Source: Spirochaetota bacterium
GTDB lineage: Bacteria > Spirochaetota > Spirochaetia > Treponematales > Treponemataceae
Length of the DNA stretch: 64,000 nt
Reading direction: 5' to 3'
Assembly (NCBI GenBank): GCA_023443865.1
Contig: JAEZST010000006.1
Location: 1-64,000, forward strand
Shown: positions 13,491 to 22,588 of the stretch, piece after piece
How the letters are laid out: each line of letters begins with the position of its first letter
How positions within the stretch are numbered: the stretch's first letter is position 1
Notes under the pieces: model-generated
What the model was told of the DNA's origin: nothing
The model's input: the letters and a program-made list of their open reading frames with translations, nothing else
Databases searched by the model: none
Program-made: the position numbers and the translations under genes

Positions 13491-14951
13491 ATGTACAGTC
13501 TCGTCCTTTTGCTCGTATTTCTCTTTGCCATGGTCGCCGTCGGCGTGTGGGGCATGAAAAAAACCTCGACGCTGAACGATTTCTTTCTCGGCGGGCGCAC
13601 CCTGGGCCCGTGGATCTCGGCCTTCGCCTACGGCACCACCTATTTTTCCGCGGTCATCTTTATCGGTTTCGCGGGCAAGCAGGGCTGGCAATTCGGTTTT
13701 AGCGCCCTCTTGATTGGCGTGGGCAACGCCTTCCTCGGCGCCCTCCTCGCCTGGCTCGTGCTCGGAAAGCGCACGCGGCTCATGACCCAGCGGATGGGCG
13801 TTATGACCATGCCCGAATTCCTCGAGGCCCGCTACGGTTCGGCCCACCTGAAGATGATCGCCGCGGTGCTGATCTTCGTCTTTCTCCTTCCCTACTCCGC
13901 CTCGGTTTTCAAGGGCCTGGGGCACCTCTTCGAGAGCACGTTCGGGATATCCTACGATTTCGCGCTGATCGTCCTCGTGGGCATTACCGGGCTTTACCTC
14001 ATCCTCGGCGGCTACTTCGCGGTAACCATGACCGACTTTATCCAGGGCTTCATCATGCTCGTCGGCGCCTCGCTGATGGTGGTAATCATGGTCTCGAAGG
14101 CGGGCGGACTTAGCCAGGCTATCGCCGCCGTGGCTACCCGTTATCCGGAACACGTTCCCGCGGCGGCGAGGCCCTCCTGGCTCACCGTCGCATCCCTCGT
14201 TTTCATGACCAGTTTCGGTACCTGGGGCCTCCCCCAAATGGTGCAAAAGTTCTACTCGATCAAGGACGACAAGATGATCGGCAGGGCCGCGATAATTACC
14301 ACCGTGTTCGCGCTGGTCATCGGCGTTGCGGCCTACACTACCGGCGTACTCGGCCACGCGTTCTTCGATCTGAACACGGTGCCCAAGCTGCCCTCGGGCG
14401 GCGTGAATTACGATCTGATCATTCCCGCCCTGCTCACGGCGCACCTTCCCGAGGTGCTTCTCGCCGTGATCATGCTCCTCGTGCTCTCCGCGTCCATGTC
14501 GACCCTTTCGTCGATGATCCTCGTGTCGTCCTCGGCCGTCACCATCGACCTGTATAAGGGCTATCTCCGGCCGCAGGTGACCGACGGCCAGTCCCTCTTG
14601 ATGATCCGCGTCCTTTCCGGGGTATTCATCATTTGCTCCTACGCCATTTCCCGGATGCAGGTCGGCTTTATCGTGACGCTCATGTCCCTGTCATGGGGCG
14701 TCCTGTCGGGAGCCTTCATGGCCCCCTACATTCTCGGCATTTATTGGAAGCGGGTCACCAAGGCAGGGGCCTACGCCGGCTTCTTCGCGGGCTCGGGCAC
14801 GGCCATCGCGCTCTTTTTCGTCCTCGGTCCCGCTAACTCGCCCCTTGCCTCGAGCATCGCGATGCTGGTTCCCTTCGCCGTCGTGCCGGCGGTAAGCCTA
14901 CTGAGCCCGAAGCTCGACGAGAAGATCGTTCGGCAGGCGTTCGGAGAGTGA
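13491..14951 (+). CDS. Sodium:solute symporter (SSS family)
   Basis: The 486-residue protein has about 13 membrane segments. The N-terminal part reads DFFLGGRTLGPWISAFAYGTT, characteristic of SSS symporters, and the segments near VILVGITGLYLILGGYFAV and SMSTLSSMILVSSSAVTIDLY match the sodium-site regions of the family. It should bring a solute into the cell with sodium; sugar, proline and pantothenate carriers all belong here and the substrate is not evident. GAGGAAT precedes the ATG by about six bases. The next gene begins inside its stop codon. Confidence 0.85.
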   Translation: MYSLVLLLVFLFAMVAVGVWGMKKTSTLNDFFLGGRTLGPWISAFAYGTTYFSAVIFIGFAGKQGWQFGFSALLIGVGNAFLGALLAWLVLGKRTRLMTQRMGVMTMPEFLEARYGSAHLKMIAAVLIFVFLLPYSASVFKGLGHLFESTFGISYDFALIVLVGITGLYLILGGYFAVTMTDFIQGFIMLVGASLMVVIMVSKAGGLSQAIAAVATRYPEHVPAAARPSWLTVASLVFMTSFGTWGLPQMVQKFYSIKDDKMIGRAAIITTVFALVIGVAAYTTGVLGHAFFDLNTVPKLPSGGVNYDLIIPALLTAHLPEVLLAVIMLLVLSASMSTLSSMILVSSSAVTIDLYKGYLRPQVTDGQSLLMIRVLSGVFIICSYAISRMQVGFIVTLMSLSWGVLSGAFMAPYILGIYWKRVTKAGAYAGFFAGSGTAIALFFVLGPANSPLASSIAMLVPFAVVPAVSLLSPKLDEKIVRQAFGE

Positions 14952-15757
14952 GCGGTCCGCGCCGAATAGCGGCGATCGCGCTCCCGATTCTCGCCTTCCT
15001 CGCCCTCGCCGGCCTCGCGCTCCGCTATCGCCCAGCGGTTTCCCTGGAGTACGATCCGGCATACTGGGCTAAGGAAGAGTCGCGGTCGGGAGGCTGGCTT
15101 CAGGGCGTGACGCCCGCGGGAATCGCCTATTTTCTTTATTTGCCGCGTTCGTCGGATAGCCCGACGGGGGATACGCCGACGGGCGACAGGCAGGTTCCCC
15201 TCGTGGCGGTATTTCACGGCTCAAACCAGAAAGACGTTTCGAGGGAGCGGTTCGGTTCCCTTTTCGCCGATCCCGCCGCGCAGGCGGCGCTCGGTCCCGC
15301 GGGCGCCGCTGTGCTCGTGCCCCTTTCGAGAACGGATTACTTTTCGGACCCCGCTTCCTACGCGCGGTTTATCGAGAACATCGCGTTGCGGCATCCCGAA
15401 ATAGACCCGCGGCGAATCGCGGGCTACGGCTTTTCCCAGGGCGCGGCCTTCGTCATGGAATTGGCCATGGCCCGTCCCGCGCTCTTTCGCGCGGCGGCGG
15501 CGGGAAGTTCCTATTACGAAGCGGGCGCGACGGAACTATTCGCCGCGGCCAGGGTTCGGTTTTATTGCGCGCTTTCGCGAGACGATAAGGGAATCTTCGA
15601 GCAGGGGGCCGCGACCGCGAGGATACTCTCGATTATCTGCCCGGATTCCCGTTACGTCGAGTACGAAAACCGGGGCCACTTTCCCATCGGCTTAAGGGAT
15701 GCCGGCCCACGGGGCGGCGAGACGTTTATCAATTGGCTCGGGAAATCGTTGCGGTAA
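14948..15757 (+). CDS. Membrane-anchored or secreted alpha/beta-hydrolase
   Basis: This 269-residue protein begins at a GTG that overlaps the symporter stop (GTGA), so it is translationally coupled to it. Residues 8-27 form a membrane segment or uncleaved signal. The hydrolase part has VAVFHGSN, the nucleophile elbow GYGFSQGAAF and ENRGHFP with the likely catalytic histidine. The fold matches esterase/PHB-depolymerase-like or phospholipase/carboxylesterase enzymes. Coupling to a symporter suggests that it frees the solute that is then imported, which is inference. Confidence 0.75.
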   Translation: MSGPRRIAAIALPILAFLALAGLALRYRPAVSLEYDPAYWAKEESRSGGWLQGVTPAGIAYFLYLPRSSDSPTGDTPTGDRQVPLVAVFHGSNQKDVSRERFGSLFADPAAQAALGPAGAAVLVPLSRTDYFSDPASYARFIENIALRHPEIDPRRIAGYGFSQGAAFVMELAMARPALFRAAAAGSSYYEAGATELFAAARVRFYCALSRDDKGIFEQGAATARILSIICPDSRYVEYENRGHFPIGLRDAGPRGGETFINWLGKSLR

Positions 15758-15799
15758 GGCTTGGGTTCGGCGCGGCGGCCGGGCCGCGCGGGGCGCTTC

Positions 15800-16282
15800 C
15801 TACTCCACGGCCTTCGCGAGGGCGTAATCTTCCCCGTGCTCTTCGATAACACGGAACCCCTTTCGCCGGTAAAACTCGAGGCCCAACCGGTTCTTGCGGT
15901 CGCAACACGCGCGGCATTCGGCGATTCCGTTAGCTTTCAATTCGCCCAAAAAAAGTTCCAGAAGTCGGGAGCCGTAGCCCTTGCCCATTTCCGCCGGGTC
16001 CAGGTACAGCCGATCGAGTACGCCGGTGCGGGTATTGCCGGATATAAAGCCGATAAGGCGGCGGTTCGCGTCCTGAAGCACCTTAAAAAAATAGCCCTTG
16101 TTCTTTACGTTCCACGCCATTCCCTCGTGGCTTTCCCGGGAATACCAGCAGTTCAGCCTCGCGTTCAGCGTGCCCTCGTCGAGAAAACCGGAATATGCGT
16201 GGTACCAGGCCTTCTTAGCCAGCGAATACACCTCGGCATGGCGCGAAACCTCAAAATCGGAAATGACTACCTGAGCGTCCAT
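15800..16282 (-). CDS. GNAT family N-acetyltransferase
   Basis: The 160-residue protein is a single GNAT domain. It carries LDRLYLDPAEMGKGYGSRLLEL (acetyl-CoA binding) near residues 89-110 and the ending FYRRKGFRV. An N-terminal AWYHAYSGFLDEGTL resembles the family of YitI/TTHA-type acetyltransferases acting on small molecules or proteins. GGAGG lies eight bases before the ATG. It converges with the hydrolase gene on the other strand. Confidence 0.85.
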   Translation of the reverse strand: MDAQVVISDFEVSRHAEVYSLAKKAWYHAYSGFLDEGTLNARLNCWYSRESHEGMAWNVKNKGYFFKVLQDANRRLIGFISGNTRTGVLDRLYLDPAEMGKGYGSRLLELFLGELKANGIAECRACCDRKNRLGLEFYRRKGFRVIEEHGEDYALAKAVE

Positions 16283-16344
16283 AAGTATCCCTCCGAATTC
16301 GCTACCATTTTAACCCCGGTCTTTTTCGTTTGGCTAGCTTTAAT

Positions 16345-17196
16345 TTACCGGGGAGAGCGAGACGAGAGGAACCGCTTCAGGGCCTCAAGAAAGGGTTCCG
16401 GTTCGTCGAACCGAATCAAGTGACCGGCCTTCTCGAAGCGGACTATTTGGGTATCGCCCTTGAGCGTAAGTACCTTGTCCGCCATCTCTGGCGTCACGAT
16501 GGCGCCTCGCTCAGGGTTTCCGGTTATGAGGAGCAGGGGCTGCTTCAGGCCAGCCAGGGTTTCCCACCAGGGCCATTTGTCGCCGCCCATCCGCGGGAAT
16601 ATGACCGACCACGCGTGGGGATCGAGCTGCTTTTTCGACTCCGCCATGGCCCGGATAAGGTCGGCGTCCCAATCGGGATGGTCCTTGCGGTAGCCTTCAA
16701 GCAAGTCTTCCAGACTCTGACCTTTCAGGGACTCAACCCATTGGGCCATGGGGTTATCCTGCAGGTCCGCCGAGAAAATCGGGGGGGCCGAAGAGGGCAT
16801 AAACCAGGCGGGGTCCTCCAGCACCAGGGACGACACCAGGCCCGGGAACCGAACCGCCGTTTGGAAGGCGACCATGGCCCCCATGGAATGCCCGCAGAGT
16901 ACCAGGTTCTTTAAACCCAGCGCCACGATGAGGGCGGCCAGATCGCGGGCCATATCAACGCGCTCGCCCGGTTCAAACCGTTCCGATCGCCCATGTCCGC
17001 GCATGTCGGGCATAATAACGTCGTAACGGTCGGACAGAGCCTTCGCGACGGGAGCCCAACAGCGCCCGTTGTCCGTGAAACCGTGCACCAGCATCAGGGG
17101 CGGAAGGGTTCCGTCCCCGGTTCTGGCATAATGGATCGTAATACCGTTCAGTATCGTATCGCGCTCGGCCCAGTTTTTTCGGTTGTCGGTCTCCAA
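16345..17196 (-). CDS. Alpha/beta-hydrolase next to a sugar ABC operon
   Basis: The protein shows LMLVHGFTDNGRCWAP (oxyanion region), DMRGHGRSE, the nucleophile elbow CGHSMGA and a late KAGHLIRFDEP with the catalytic histidine. These are standard for BioH/dehalogenase/epoxide-hydrolase-like serine hydrolases. The start is uncertain: no ATG suits, and a TTG at 17196 directly after the permease stop is the best guess; the frame stays open upstream through the permease gene. It is probably the last gene of the binding protein-permease-permease operon. Confidence 0.72.
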   Translation of the reverse strand: METDNRKNWAERDTILNGITIHYARTGDGTLPPLMLVHGFTDNGRCWAPVAKALSDRYDVIMPDMRGHGRSERFEPGERVDMARDLAALIVALGLKNLVLCGHSMGAMVAFQTAVRFPGLVSSLVLEDPAWFMPSSAPPIFSADLQDNPMAQWVESLKGQSLEDLLEGYRKDHPDWDADLIRAMAESKKQLDPHAWSVIFPRMGGDKWPWWETLAGLKQPLLLITGNPERGAIVTPEMADKVLTLKGDTQIVRFEKAGHLIRFDEPEPFLEALKRFLSSRSPR

Positions 17197-17201
17197 TCCC
17201 G

Positions 17202-18050
17202 TTAACCCTTCACGGCCCCGCCGGTCAGGCCCGCGACGATGTAGCGTTGGGCGGCAATAAAGAGGATCACCGCCGGAACCATGGCGAGGGAGAGATACCC
17301 GAGGATGAGGTTCCACTGCGAGGCATGTTGGCCCTGGAAATTCATAACGCCCATGGGCAGGGTGAAACGCCCGGGTTCGTTAAACACGAGCAGGGGCAAA
17401 AAGAAGTTGTTCCAGCTCGCCACGAGGGTTATTACCGCGGTAGTCGCGAGGATCGGCGTGGAGAGCGGCAACACCATATGCAGAAGAAAGCCAACGGGCC
17501 CGTAGCCGTCGATCGCGCAGGCGTCTTCCAGGTCCTGGGGAACCGCCTCGAAAAAGCCCTTCATGAGAAGAATGATCATCGGAAGCTGAAACGCGACTTG
17601 CGGCAATATAACGCCTGAGTATTTATCCAAAAGACCGAGGGTACGGATCTGGAGATAGAGCGGCAGGATCGCCACGGCAAGGGGGAAAAGCAGGCCAAGC
17701 ATAAAATAGCCGGCCATAAGCTTGTTCAACCTGAACCGGATTCGCGCGAGGGCAAACGACGCGAGCACGCAGGCGACCAGGGTAAGCCCCACCGTGCCGA
17801 AGGCGATGAGGGCGGAGTTCCCCAAGGAGCGCCAAAAGGTTCCCACCTTACCGACCAAGAGATCGGTATACTGATGTACCTCAAAGGGCACGGGCAAACC
17901 GAGCGGATTGGCTATCAGCTGGCCCATGGACTTGAAACCGCCCATTACGGCGATCCACATAGGAAGGAGCACGAAAACGGAAAGGGCGATGCAAAACAGG
18001 TACGCGAGATTATCGGAAATGATTTTTGAGCGTTTGATCGAGGATGCCAT
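17202..18050 (-). CDS. Carbohydrate ABC transporter permease (MalG type)
   Basis: The 282-residue membrane protein has six predicted segments and the cytoplasmic loop EAVPQDLEDACAIDGYGPVGFLLHMVLPLSTP, the EAA motif that docks the ATPase. It is the MalG/LacG-like half of a CUT1 importer. It starts three bases after the MalF-type gene. No ATPase gene is in this operon, so it probably uses a shared MsmK/UgpC-like ATPase encoded elsewhere. Confidence 0.9.
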   Translation of the reverse strand: MASSIKRSKIISDNLAYLFCIALSVFVLLPMWIAVMGGFKSMGQLIANPLGLPVPFEVHQYTDLLVGKVGTFWRSLGNSALIAFGTVGLTLVACVLASFALARIRFRLNKLMAGYFMLGLLFPLAVAILPLYLQIRTLGLLDKYSGVILPQVAFQLPMIILLMKGFFEAVPQDLEDACAIDGYGPVGFLLHMVLPLSTPILATTAVITLVASWNNFFLPLLVFNEPGRFTLPMGVMNFQGQHASQWNLILGYLSLAMVPAVILFIAAQRYIVAGLTGGAVKG

Positions 18051-18053
18051 GGA

Positions 18054-18932
18054 TTACCTCTCCTCCGGGGTGGCGGTCAACCGGTTGTAAATGAGCGAAA
18101 AGAACAGGCAGAACACGAAGATGGTAACGGCAACCGCGCTTCCGAAACCGATGTTCAATCGCTGCATGCCGAATTTATACAGGTAGGTAACCATGGATTC
18201 CGCGGCGTTGACCGGGTCGCCCTTTCCCATGGCCCATATCACGTCGAATATCTGCAGGGAACCGATAATCGAGAAATAGGCGGAAACGATGATCGTCGGC
18301 CGCAACAGCGGGAGAATGATGTAGCCGGTGGTCTGCATGTTCGTCGCGCCGTCGATCAGGGCCGCTTCGCGGATATCGTTGGGAATGCCCTGTAGGCCCG
18401 CGATCAGGATGGACATGTGAAAACCGAAGTACTTCCATATGATAACGACCAAAATCGCGCCGAGAACGGTCGCGGGATTCCCCAAAAGCGTGGGAGCGGG
18501 AATTCCGGGAAACAGGTTCGCGAAAATGGAGCGGATTAATCCGTATTGGGGATGATAGATAAATTGCCACAACACGCCGGTAATGATCTCGGAAAGCACG
18601 TAGGGCAAAAAGAAAAAGGTTCGAAAGAGCACGGCAAGGCGAAATTCGCTTCTGCCGATGATAAGGGCCACGATGAGGGCCAGCGGTAATTCGACCGCGA
18701 GCGATACGATTATAATGATAACGTTATGGGATATCGCTTTAATGAATATCGCGTTTTTCAAAAGCAATACGAAGTTGTCTATCCCGCGAAAATCGGAAAG
18801 AGGACCGAGCCCGTTCCATTTGTACAGACTGAAAATCGCGGCTTGAAAAACCGGCGCTACCACGAAGAGCGTAAATAGCAAAAGGGCCGGCGCTAAGAGG
18901 ATGTACGGTAAGGCGACATTCTTTTTGATCAT
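18054..18932 (-). CDS. Sugar ABC transporter permease (MalF/UgpA type)
   Basis: The 292-residue protein has six membrane segments and the EAA-type loop GIPNDIREAALIDGATNMQTTGYIILPLLRP. The N-terminus YILLAPALLLFTLFVV is typical of short MalF-like permeases without the large periplasmic loop. It should pair with the MalG-type permease below it in a CUT1 importer for oligosaccharides, fed by the binding protein encoded upstream. Confidence 0.9.
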   Translation of the reverse strand: MIKKNVALPYILLAPALLLFTLFVVAPVFQAAIFSLYKWNGLGPLSDFRGIDNFVLLLKNAIFIKAISHNVIIIIVSLAVELPLALIVALIIGRSEFRLAVLFRTFFFLPYVLSEIITGVLWQFIYHPQYGLIRSIFANLFPGIPAPTLLGNPATVLGAILVVIIWKYFGFHMSILIAGLQGIPNDIREAALIDGATNMQTTGYIILPLLRPTIIVSAYFSIIGSLQIFDVIWAMGKGDPVNAAESMVTYLYKFGMQRLNIGFGSAVAVTIFVFCLFFSLIYNRLTATPEER

Positions 18933-19010
18933 GATGACTCCGGTACGGGAAACCGGGCCCGGCGCGAGCCGGACCCGGAGTTGATTACGAAATGACGTTC
19001 TGACTAACGA

Positions 19011-20306
19011 TTAGCGGTTCATCTCGTAGGCGGACTGCATGGCGGCGCACGCCTGAGCGGGCGTTGCGGTTCCGGCGAGCATGGTCTGGACGGCGTCGTT
19101 GATCGCGCCGCCGACGGCGGGAGCGAAGAACTGGTCCAGATAGAGCTGGAAGAAACCGGTCTTGTCCACCACGCCCTTGACGAGCTTGGCGTTCGGGTCG
19201 GTAATGCCGGTCTCCGCGCCCTTTACGGTGGGGATAATTCCGGCGATGGACGCGTACTTCGCGTTGTTGTCGCGGTTGGTCAGGAACATCAGGAAGTCAA
19301 CGGCCGCGTCGGGAGCGTTCTTTCCGACCGCCATGCCGTTTCCGCCGCCGATCACGTCGGTGACCTTGCCCTTACCGCCGGCGATGGCCGGGAAGGGAGC
19401 GGTAGCGAGCTTGTCGCCGAGGCCCTTCTTGGTGGTGGAGCTGTCGTTCTGTACGTTCGGCGCCCACTGGCCCATGAGTTCCATTGCGGCCTGTCCGTTA
19501 CCCACGAGGGCGGCTTCGTCGTTATAGGTGGCGCCGAGGAATCCGTCCTGGAAGGGCTGCAGTTTCGCGAGCTCGACGAGCATTTCGCCGGCCTTCACGA
19601 ATACGGGATCGTTAAAGCCCGCGCCCTTGCCGCTGAACAGCTGGTCGAAGGCTTCTTTTCCGCCGAGACGGGCGGCCATATAGGACCACATGTGCATGGC
19701 GGGCCACTTGTCTCCGCCGCCCAGGGCGATCGGGGTAATGCCGGCGGCCTTGAGTTTTTTAACCATGGTCAGGAAATCGTCCCAGGTCGTCGGGAAGGAG
19801 GTATAGCCCACCTTCGCGAGAAGGTCCTTGTTGTACCAGAAGGTGATGGCGCCCATGTCGTAGGGAACGCCGAACTGCTTTCCGCCGTACTGATACACTT
19901 GCCATACGCCGGAGGCCATGGTATTGCCCCAGTCGGTTCCGCTTACGGATTTGGTGATGTCTTTCAGGAGGCCGGCCTTGGCGTACTCGGCCATGGTGCC
20001 GCCGCCCCAGCTGTGGAAGACGTCGGGAGGATTGCCGGACTGCATGACGGTGGCGAGTTTGCTCTTGAAGGCCTCGTTCTCGAGAACGGTAATTTCGATT
20101 TCGACGTTCGGATGGGCGGCCATGTAGGCGTCGGCCACGGACTGGTTGAAGTTCTTGTCCGTATCGGCGGTACCGATGTGCCACCAGGTTACCTTAACCT
20201 TGCCAGTGTCTTGTTTGGCGGCGTCGGTCTTGCCGCCGGCAAATCCGAGGGATCCCAGAAGCGCGAATCCCATCACGAATACGGAAGCGAGCGATCTTTT
20301 TCTCAT
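19011..20306 (-). CDS. Extracellular sugar-binding protein (ABC, family 1)
   Basis: The 431-residue protein has a signal peptide ending GFAGGKTDA and the family 1 core with VTWWHIGTADTDKNF, a Trp-rich hinge (FWYNKDLLAKVGY) and a long C-lobe. It should bind an oligosaccharide in the periplasm and hand it to the two permeases encoded after it. The mature end begins with small residues and Lys, not a clear lipobox cysteine. AGGGGG precedes the ATG by about seven bases. CCGG repeats around a TATATAT core (20321-20342) lie just upstream and may be a control site. Confidence 0.88.
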   Translation of the reverse strand: MRKRSLASVFVMGFALLGSLGFAGGKTDAAKQDTGKVKVTWWHIGTADTDKNFNQSVADAYMAAHPNVEIEITVLENEAFKSKLATVMQSGNPPDVFHSWGGGTMAEYAKAGLLKDITKSVSGTDWGNTMASGVWQVYQYGGKQFGVPYDMGAITFWYNKDLLAKVGYTSFPTTWDDFLTMVKKLKAAGITPIALGGGDKWPAMHMWSYMAARLGGKEAFDQLFSGKGAGFNDPVFVKAGEMLVELAKLQPFQDGFLGATYNDEAALVGNGQAAMELMGQWAPNVQNDSSTTKKGLGDKLATAPFPAIAGGKGKVTDVIGGGNGMAVGKNAPDAAVDFLMFLTNRDNNAKYASIAGIIPTVKGAETGITDPNAKLVKGVVDKTGFFQLYLDQFFAPAVGGAINDAVQTMLAGTATPAQACAAMQSAYEMNR

Positions 20307-20403
20307 TTAATTCCCCCTATAAGTTTCCGGTATATATCCGGTTAAATAAGTTTAGAAGCGTACCCCATCGGTGAGAATAGGTTATTTCCCCTATCCGATC
20401 CCT

Positions 20404-20436
20404 AAAAAAAAACACCCACGACCAGGGTCATGGGTG
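20404..20436 (-). terminator. Rho-independent terminator of the furanose transporter operon
   Basis: CACCCA (20413-20418) pairs with TGGGTG (20431-20436), with GACC/GGTC stacked inside. On the minus strand the stem is followed by nine T. It lies 16 bases after the YjfF-type permease stop. Confidence 0.85.
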
Positions 20437-20451
20437 CCTCTTGCGTACCGC

Positions 20452-21528
20452 TTAACCGGCTTTGGCTCCGAAGCGAAGCCAAGGCGGAAGCGCGAGACGG
20501 ATATCCTTGCTCCCGCGAAGCCACACGACGATGCTCTGCAATACGATGAATACGTACAGCAAGAGTCCGCTGACGATGGCCTGATAATTGGAGTTCACCC
20601 CCGCCGCCCGGATCAATTCATTGATCGTTAACAGCGTGAGGGCGCCGATCGGCGAGCCGAAGAGGTTGCCGACTCCCCCGGAGAGCATGGTTCCGCCGAT
20701 GATAGACCCGGCGATGGCCTTCATTTCGAAGCCCGAGGCGTTGCCCACGTTGCCCGCGCCGGTGGTCATGATGTACACGAAGCCCGCGATGCCGGAAAGC
20801 AGGCCGGAAAGAAGGTACGAATAGAACTTCGTCTTTCTCACGTTTATTCCGAGCATGAGGGCGCTTTGGCTGTTGCCGCCCACCGCGTAGAGATTCCGCC
20901 CGAAGCGGGACCATTTCATCAACGCCACGAGGAGGAGGATGAGAAGGGCGACGATGACGGTTCCGAGCTTAATCTCCAAGGGAATGAATTTTCCCAGCCG
21001 GTTATAGGTTCCGAGCCAGGGCACCACGACTTCGTAATCCCGCAGGGCGACGAATTCGGCCAGGGTCACGTTTATCGGGTCCTTGTGGATCGTGGTGAGC
21101 AATCCGTTGGCGAGGAACATTCCCGCGAGGGTGATGATGAACGGCTGTATCTCCAGGTAGGAAATGAGAAAGCCCTGCAGGAGGCCGAAGGCGATCCCGA
21201 TTCCCAACGCGAGAAGCACGGCGCCGAAGATACTTCCGCCGCCCGACTCGAGAAATACCGCGCAGCACATGGTCACGAGTCCCGTGACGGCGCCGACGGA
21301 AATGTCGATGCCCCCGCCGATCATCACGATACTGATGCCGAGGGTAATGATAATGAGCGGCGCGTTCAGGCTAAAAAGGTCGAAGAAGGTCTGCCACTGG
21401 AGGAAGCTCCCCGGGTAGCGAACCATGGCGAAGGCGTACATGCAGACGAATATGACCGCCGCGATGATGAAAAGGAGATTCGAATTGGTGAGGGCCTCGC
21501 GCTTCTTATGCATTTCGTTCGCGCCCAT
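20452..21528 (-). CDS. Sugar ABC permease (YjfF/RbsC type)
   Basis: The 358-residue permease has about nine to ten membrane segments and the family signatures GGGIDISVGAVTGLVTMCCA and IAGSIIGGTMLSGGVGNLFGS. The sequence is close to YjfF, the second permease of the galactofuranose importer YtfQRT-YjfF. Its start lies one base after the stop of the YtfT-like permease, so it is the last gene of the operon before a strong terminator. The two permeases should form a heterodimer. Confidence 0.87.
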   Translation of the reverse strand: MGANEMHKKREALTNSNLLFIIAAVIFVCMYAFAMVRYPGSFLQWQTFFDLFSLNAPLIIITLGISIVMIGGGIDISVGAVTGLVTMCCAVFLESGGGSIFGAVLLALGIGIAFGLLQGFLISYLEIQPFIITLAGMFLANGLLTTIHKDPINVTLAEFVALRDYEVVVPWLGTYNRLGKFIPLEIKLGTVIVALLILLLVALMKWSRFGRNLYAVGGNSQSALMLGINVRKTKFYSYLLSGLLSGIAGFVYIMTTGAGNVGNASGFEMKAIAGSIIGGTMLSGGVGNLFGSPIGALTLLTINELIRAAGVNSNYQAIVSGLLLYVFIVLQSIVVWLRGSKDIRLALPPWLRFGAKAG

Positions 21529-21529
21529 C

Positions 21530-22588
21530 TTACGCCTCCCTCTTCGTTAGGAGCGCCTTAAGGCCCCCGGTTTCAAGCCACCGCTTGGCCTTGGCCAGTT
21601 GCGCCCTGAGGACGGGCGAGGAAATGACCATCAAGATGATGATGAATACCGCCTTAAAGGCCTTGATGGTCTCCGTGCCCACCTCGAGGCGCAGGAGCGT
21701 GCGGCTCAGCATTTCTATGGTGTAGGCGCCGATGATGGAGCCGGTAATGCTGAACTTTCCGCCCGAAAGCGCGTTCCCGCCGATGGCGACCGCGAGGATC
21801 GCGTCCATTTCCACGAACTTGAGGATATTCACGCTGTCGTGCCTGCCCGCCTTGGTTACGGCGATAAAGCCCGCGACGGCGCAGCAAACGCCGAGAATGA
21901 CGTAGGTCAGGAATTTCACCGCCACCGGGTTTATGCCGTTCAATCGCGCGGCCCTTTCGTTAATGCCCACGGTTTCGACGTACAGCCTGAGATTGGTCGT
22001 TTTCAGCACCACGGCCGTCAGGACGATAAAAATGGCGGTGAGGATGATCGGCGTCGGTATCGGGATACCCGGCATGACGCCGCCGATCTGGCTCGTGAGC
22101 GGGTTGGCCAGGATGGGCGAGAGCTTGCCGTCGATCATGAAGGAGATGGATCTCCCCGCCGTGAAGAGGATGAGGGTCGCGACCATGGGCTGCACCTTGA
22201 ATATCGCCACGAGTGAGCCGTTGAAGGCGCCGATAACCATGCCCGCCACGCAACTGACGGCGAAACCGTACAGTATCACGGGCCAGGTGATCTCCGCGGC
22301 CCCGAGGAGGACCTGCACGAATACCGCCGAGGTGATGGCCGCGGCGACGCCCACGCTGATGTCTTGCCCCCGGGACGACGCGGTGACCAAGGTCATGCCG
22401 ATGGAGAGTATAACCAGTTCCGAGGCGCCGAAAAGGATATTCGGAATATTCCCGTACAGCGCGCCGTTAATCATGGTGACGCTGAAGTAATCGGCTCCCT
22501 TGATTAGGTTGATTATCACGAGAATTCCCAAGATGGACAGCGGAAACAATAGATGCGACGCCTGTCCGTGCGGTCTTGCCTTGTTCAT
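21530..22588 (-). CDS. Sugar ABC permease (YtfT/RbsC type)
   Basis: The 352-residue permease has GMTLVTASSRGQDISVGVAAAITS and VAIGGNALSGGKFSITGSIIGAYTIEML, the two signature regions of the CUT2 permease family, and resembles YtfT most. Its ATG overlaps the ATPase stop by four bases. The operon therefore encodes binding protein, double ATPase and two permeases in the order of the E. coli ytfQRT-yjfF genes. Confidence 0.87.
   Translation of the reverse strand: MNKARPHGQASHLLFPLSILGILVIINLIKGADYFSVTMINGALYGNIPNILFGASELVILSIGMTLVTASSRGQDISVGVAAAITSAVFVQVLLGAAEITWPVILYGFAVSCVAGMVIGAFNGSLVAIFKVQPMVATLILFTAGRSISFMIDGKLSPILANPLTSQIGGVMPGIPIPTPIILTAIFIVLTAVVLKTTNLRLYVETVGINERAARLNGINPVAVKFLTYVILGVCCAVAGFIAVTKAGRHDSVNILKFVEMDAILAVAIGGNALSGGKFSITGSIIGAYTIEMLSRTLLRLEVGTETIKAFKAVFIIILMVISSPVLRAQLAKAKRWLETGGLKALLTKREA

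Noticed and set aside
20321..20342. CCGG-TATATAT-CCGG before the family 1 binding protein as an operator
   Set aside because: CCGG and TATATA are each self-complementary, so the symmetry is partly trivial and the outer bases do not match; only mentioned with the gene.
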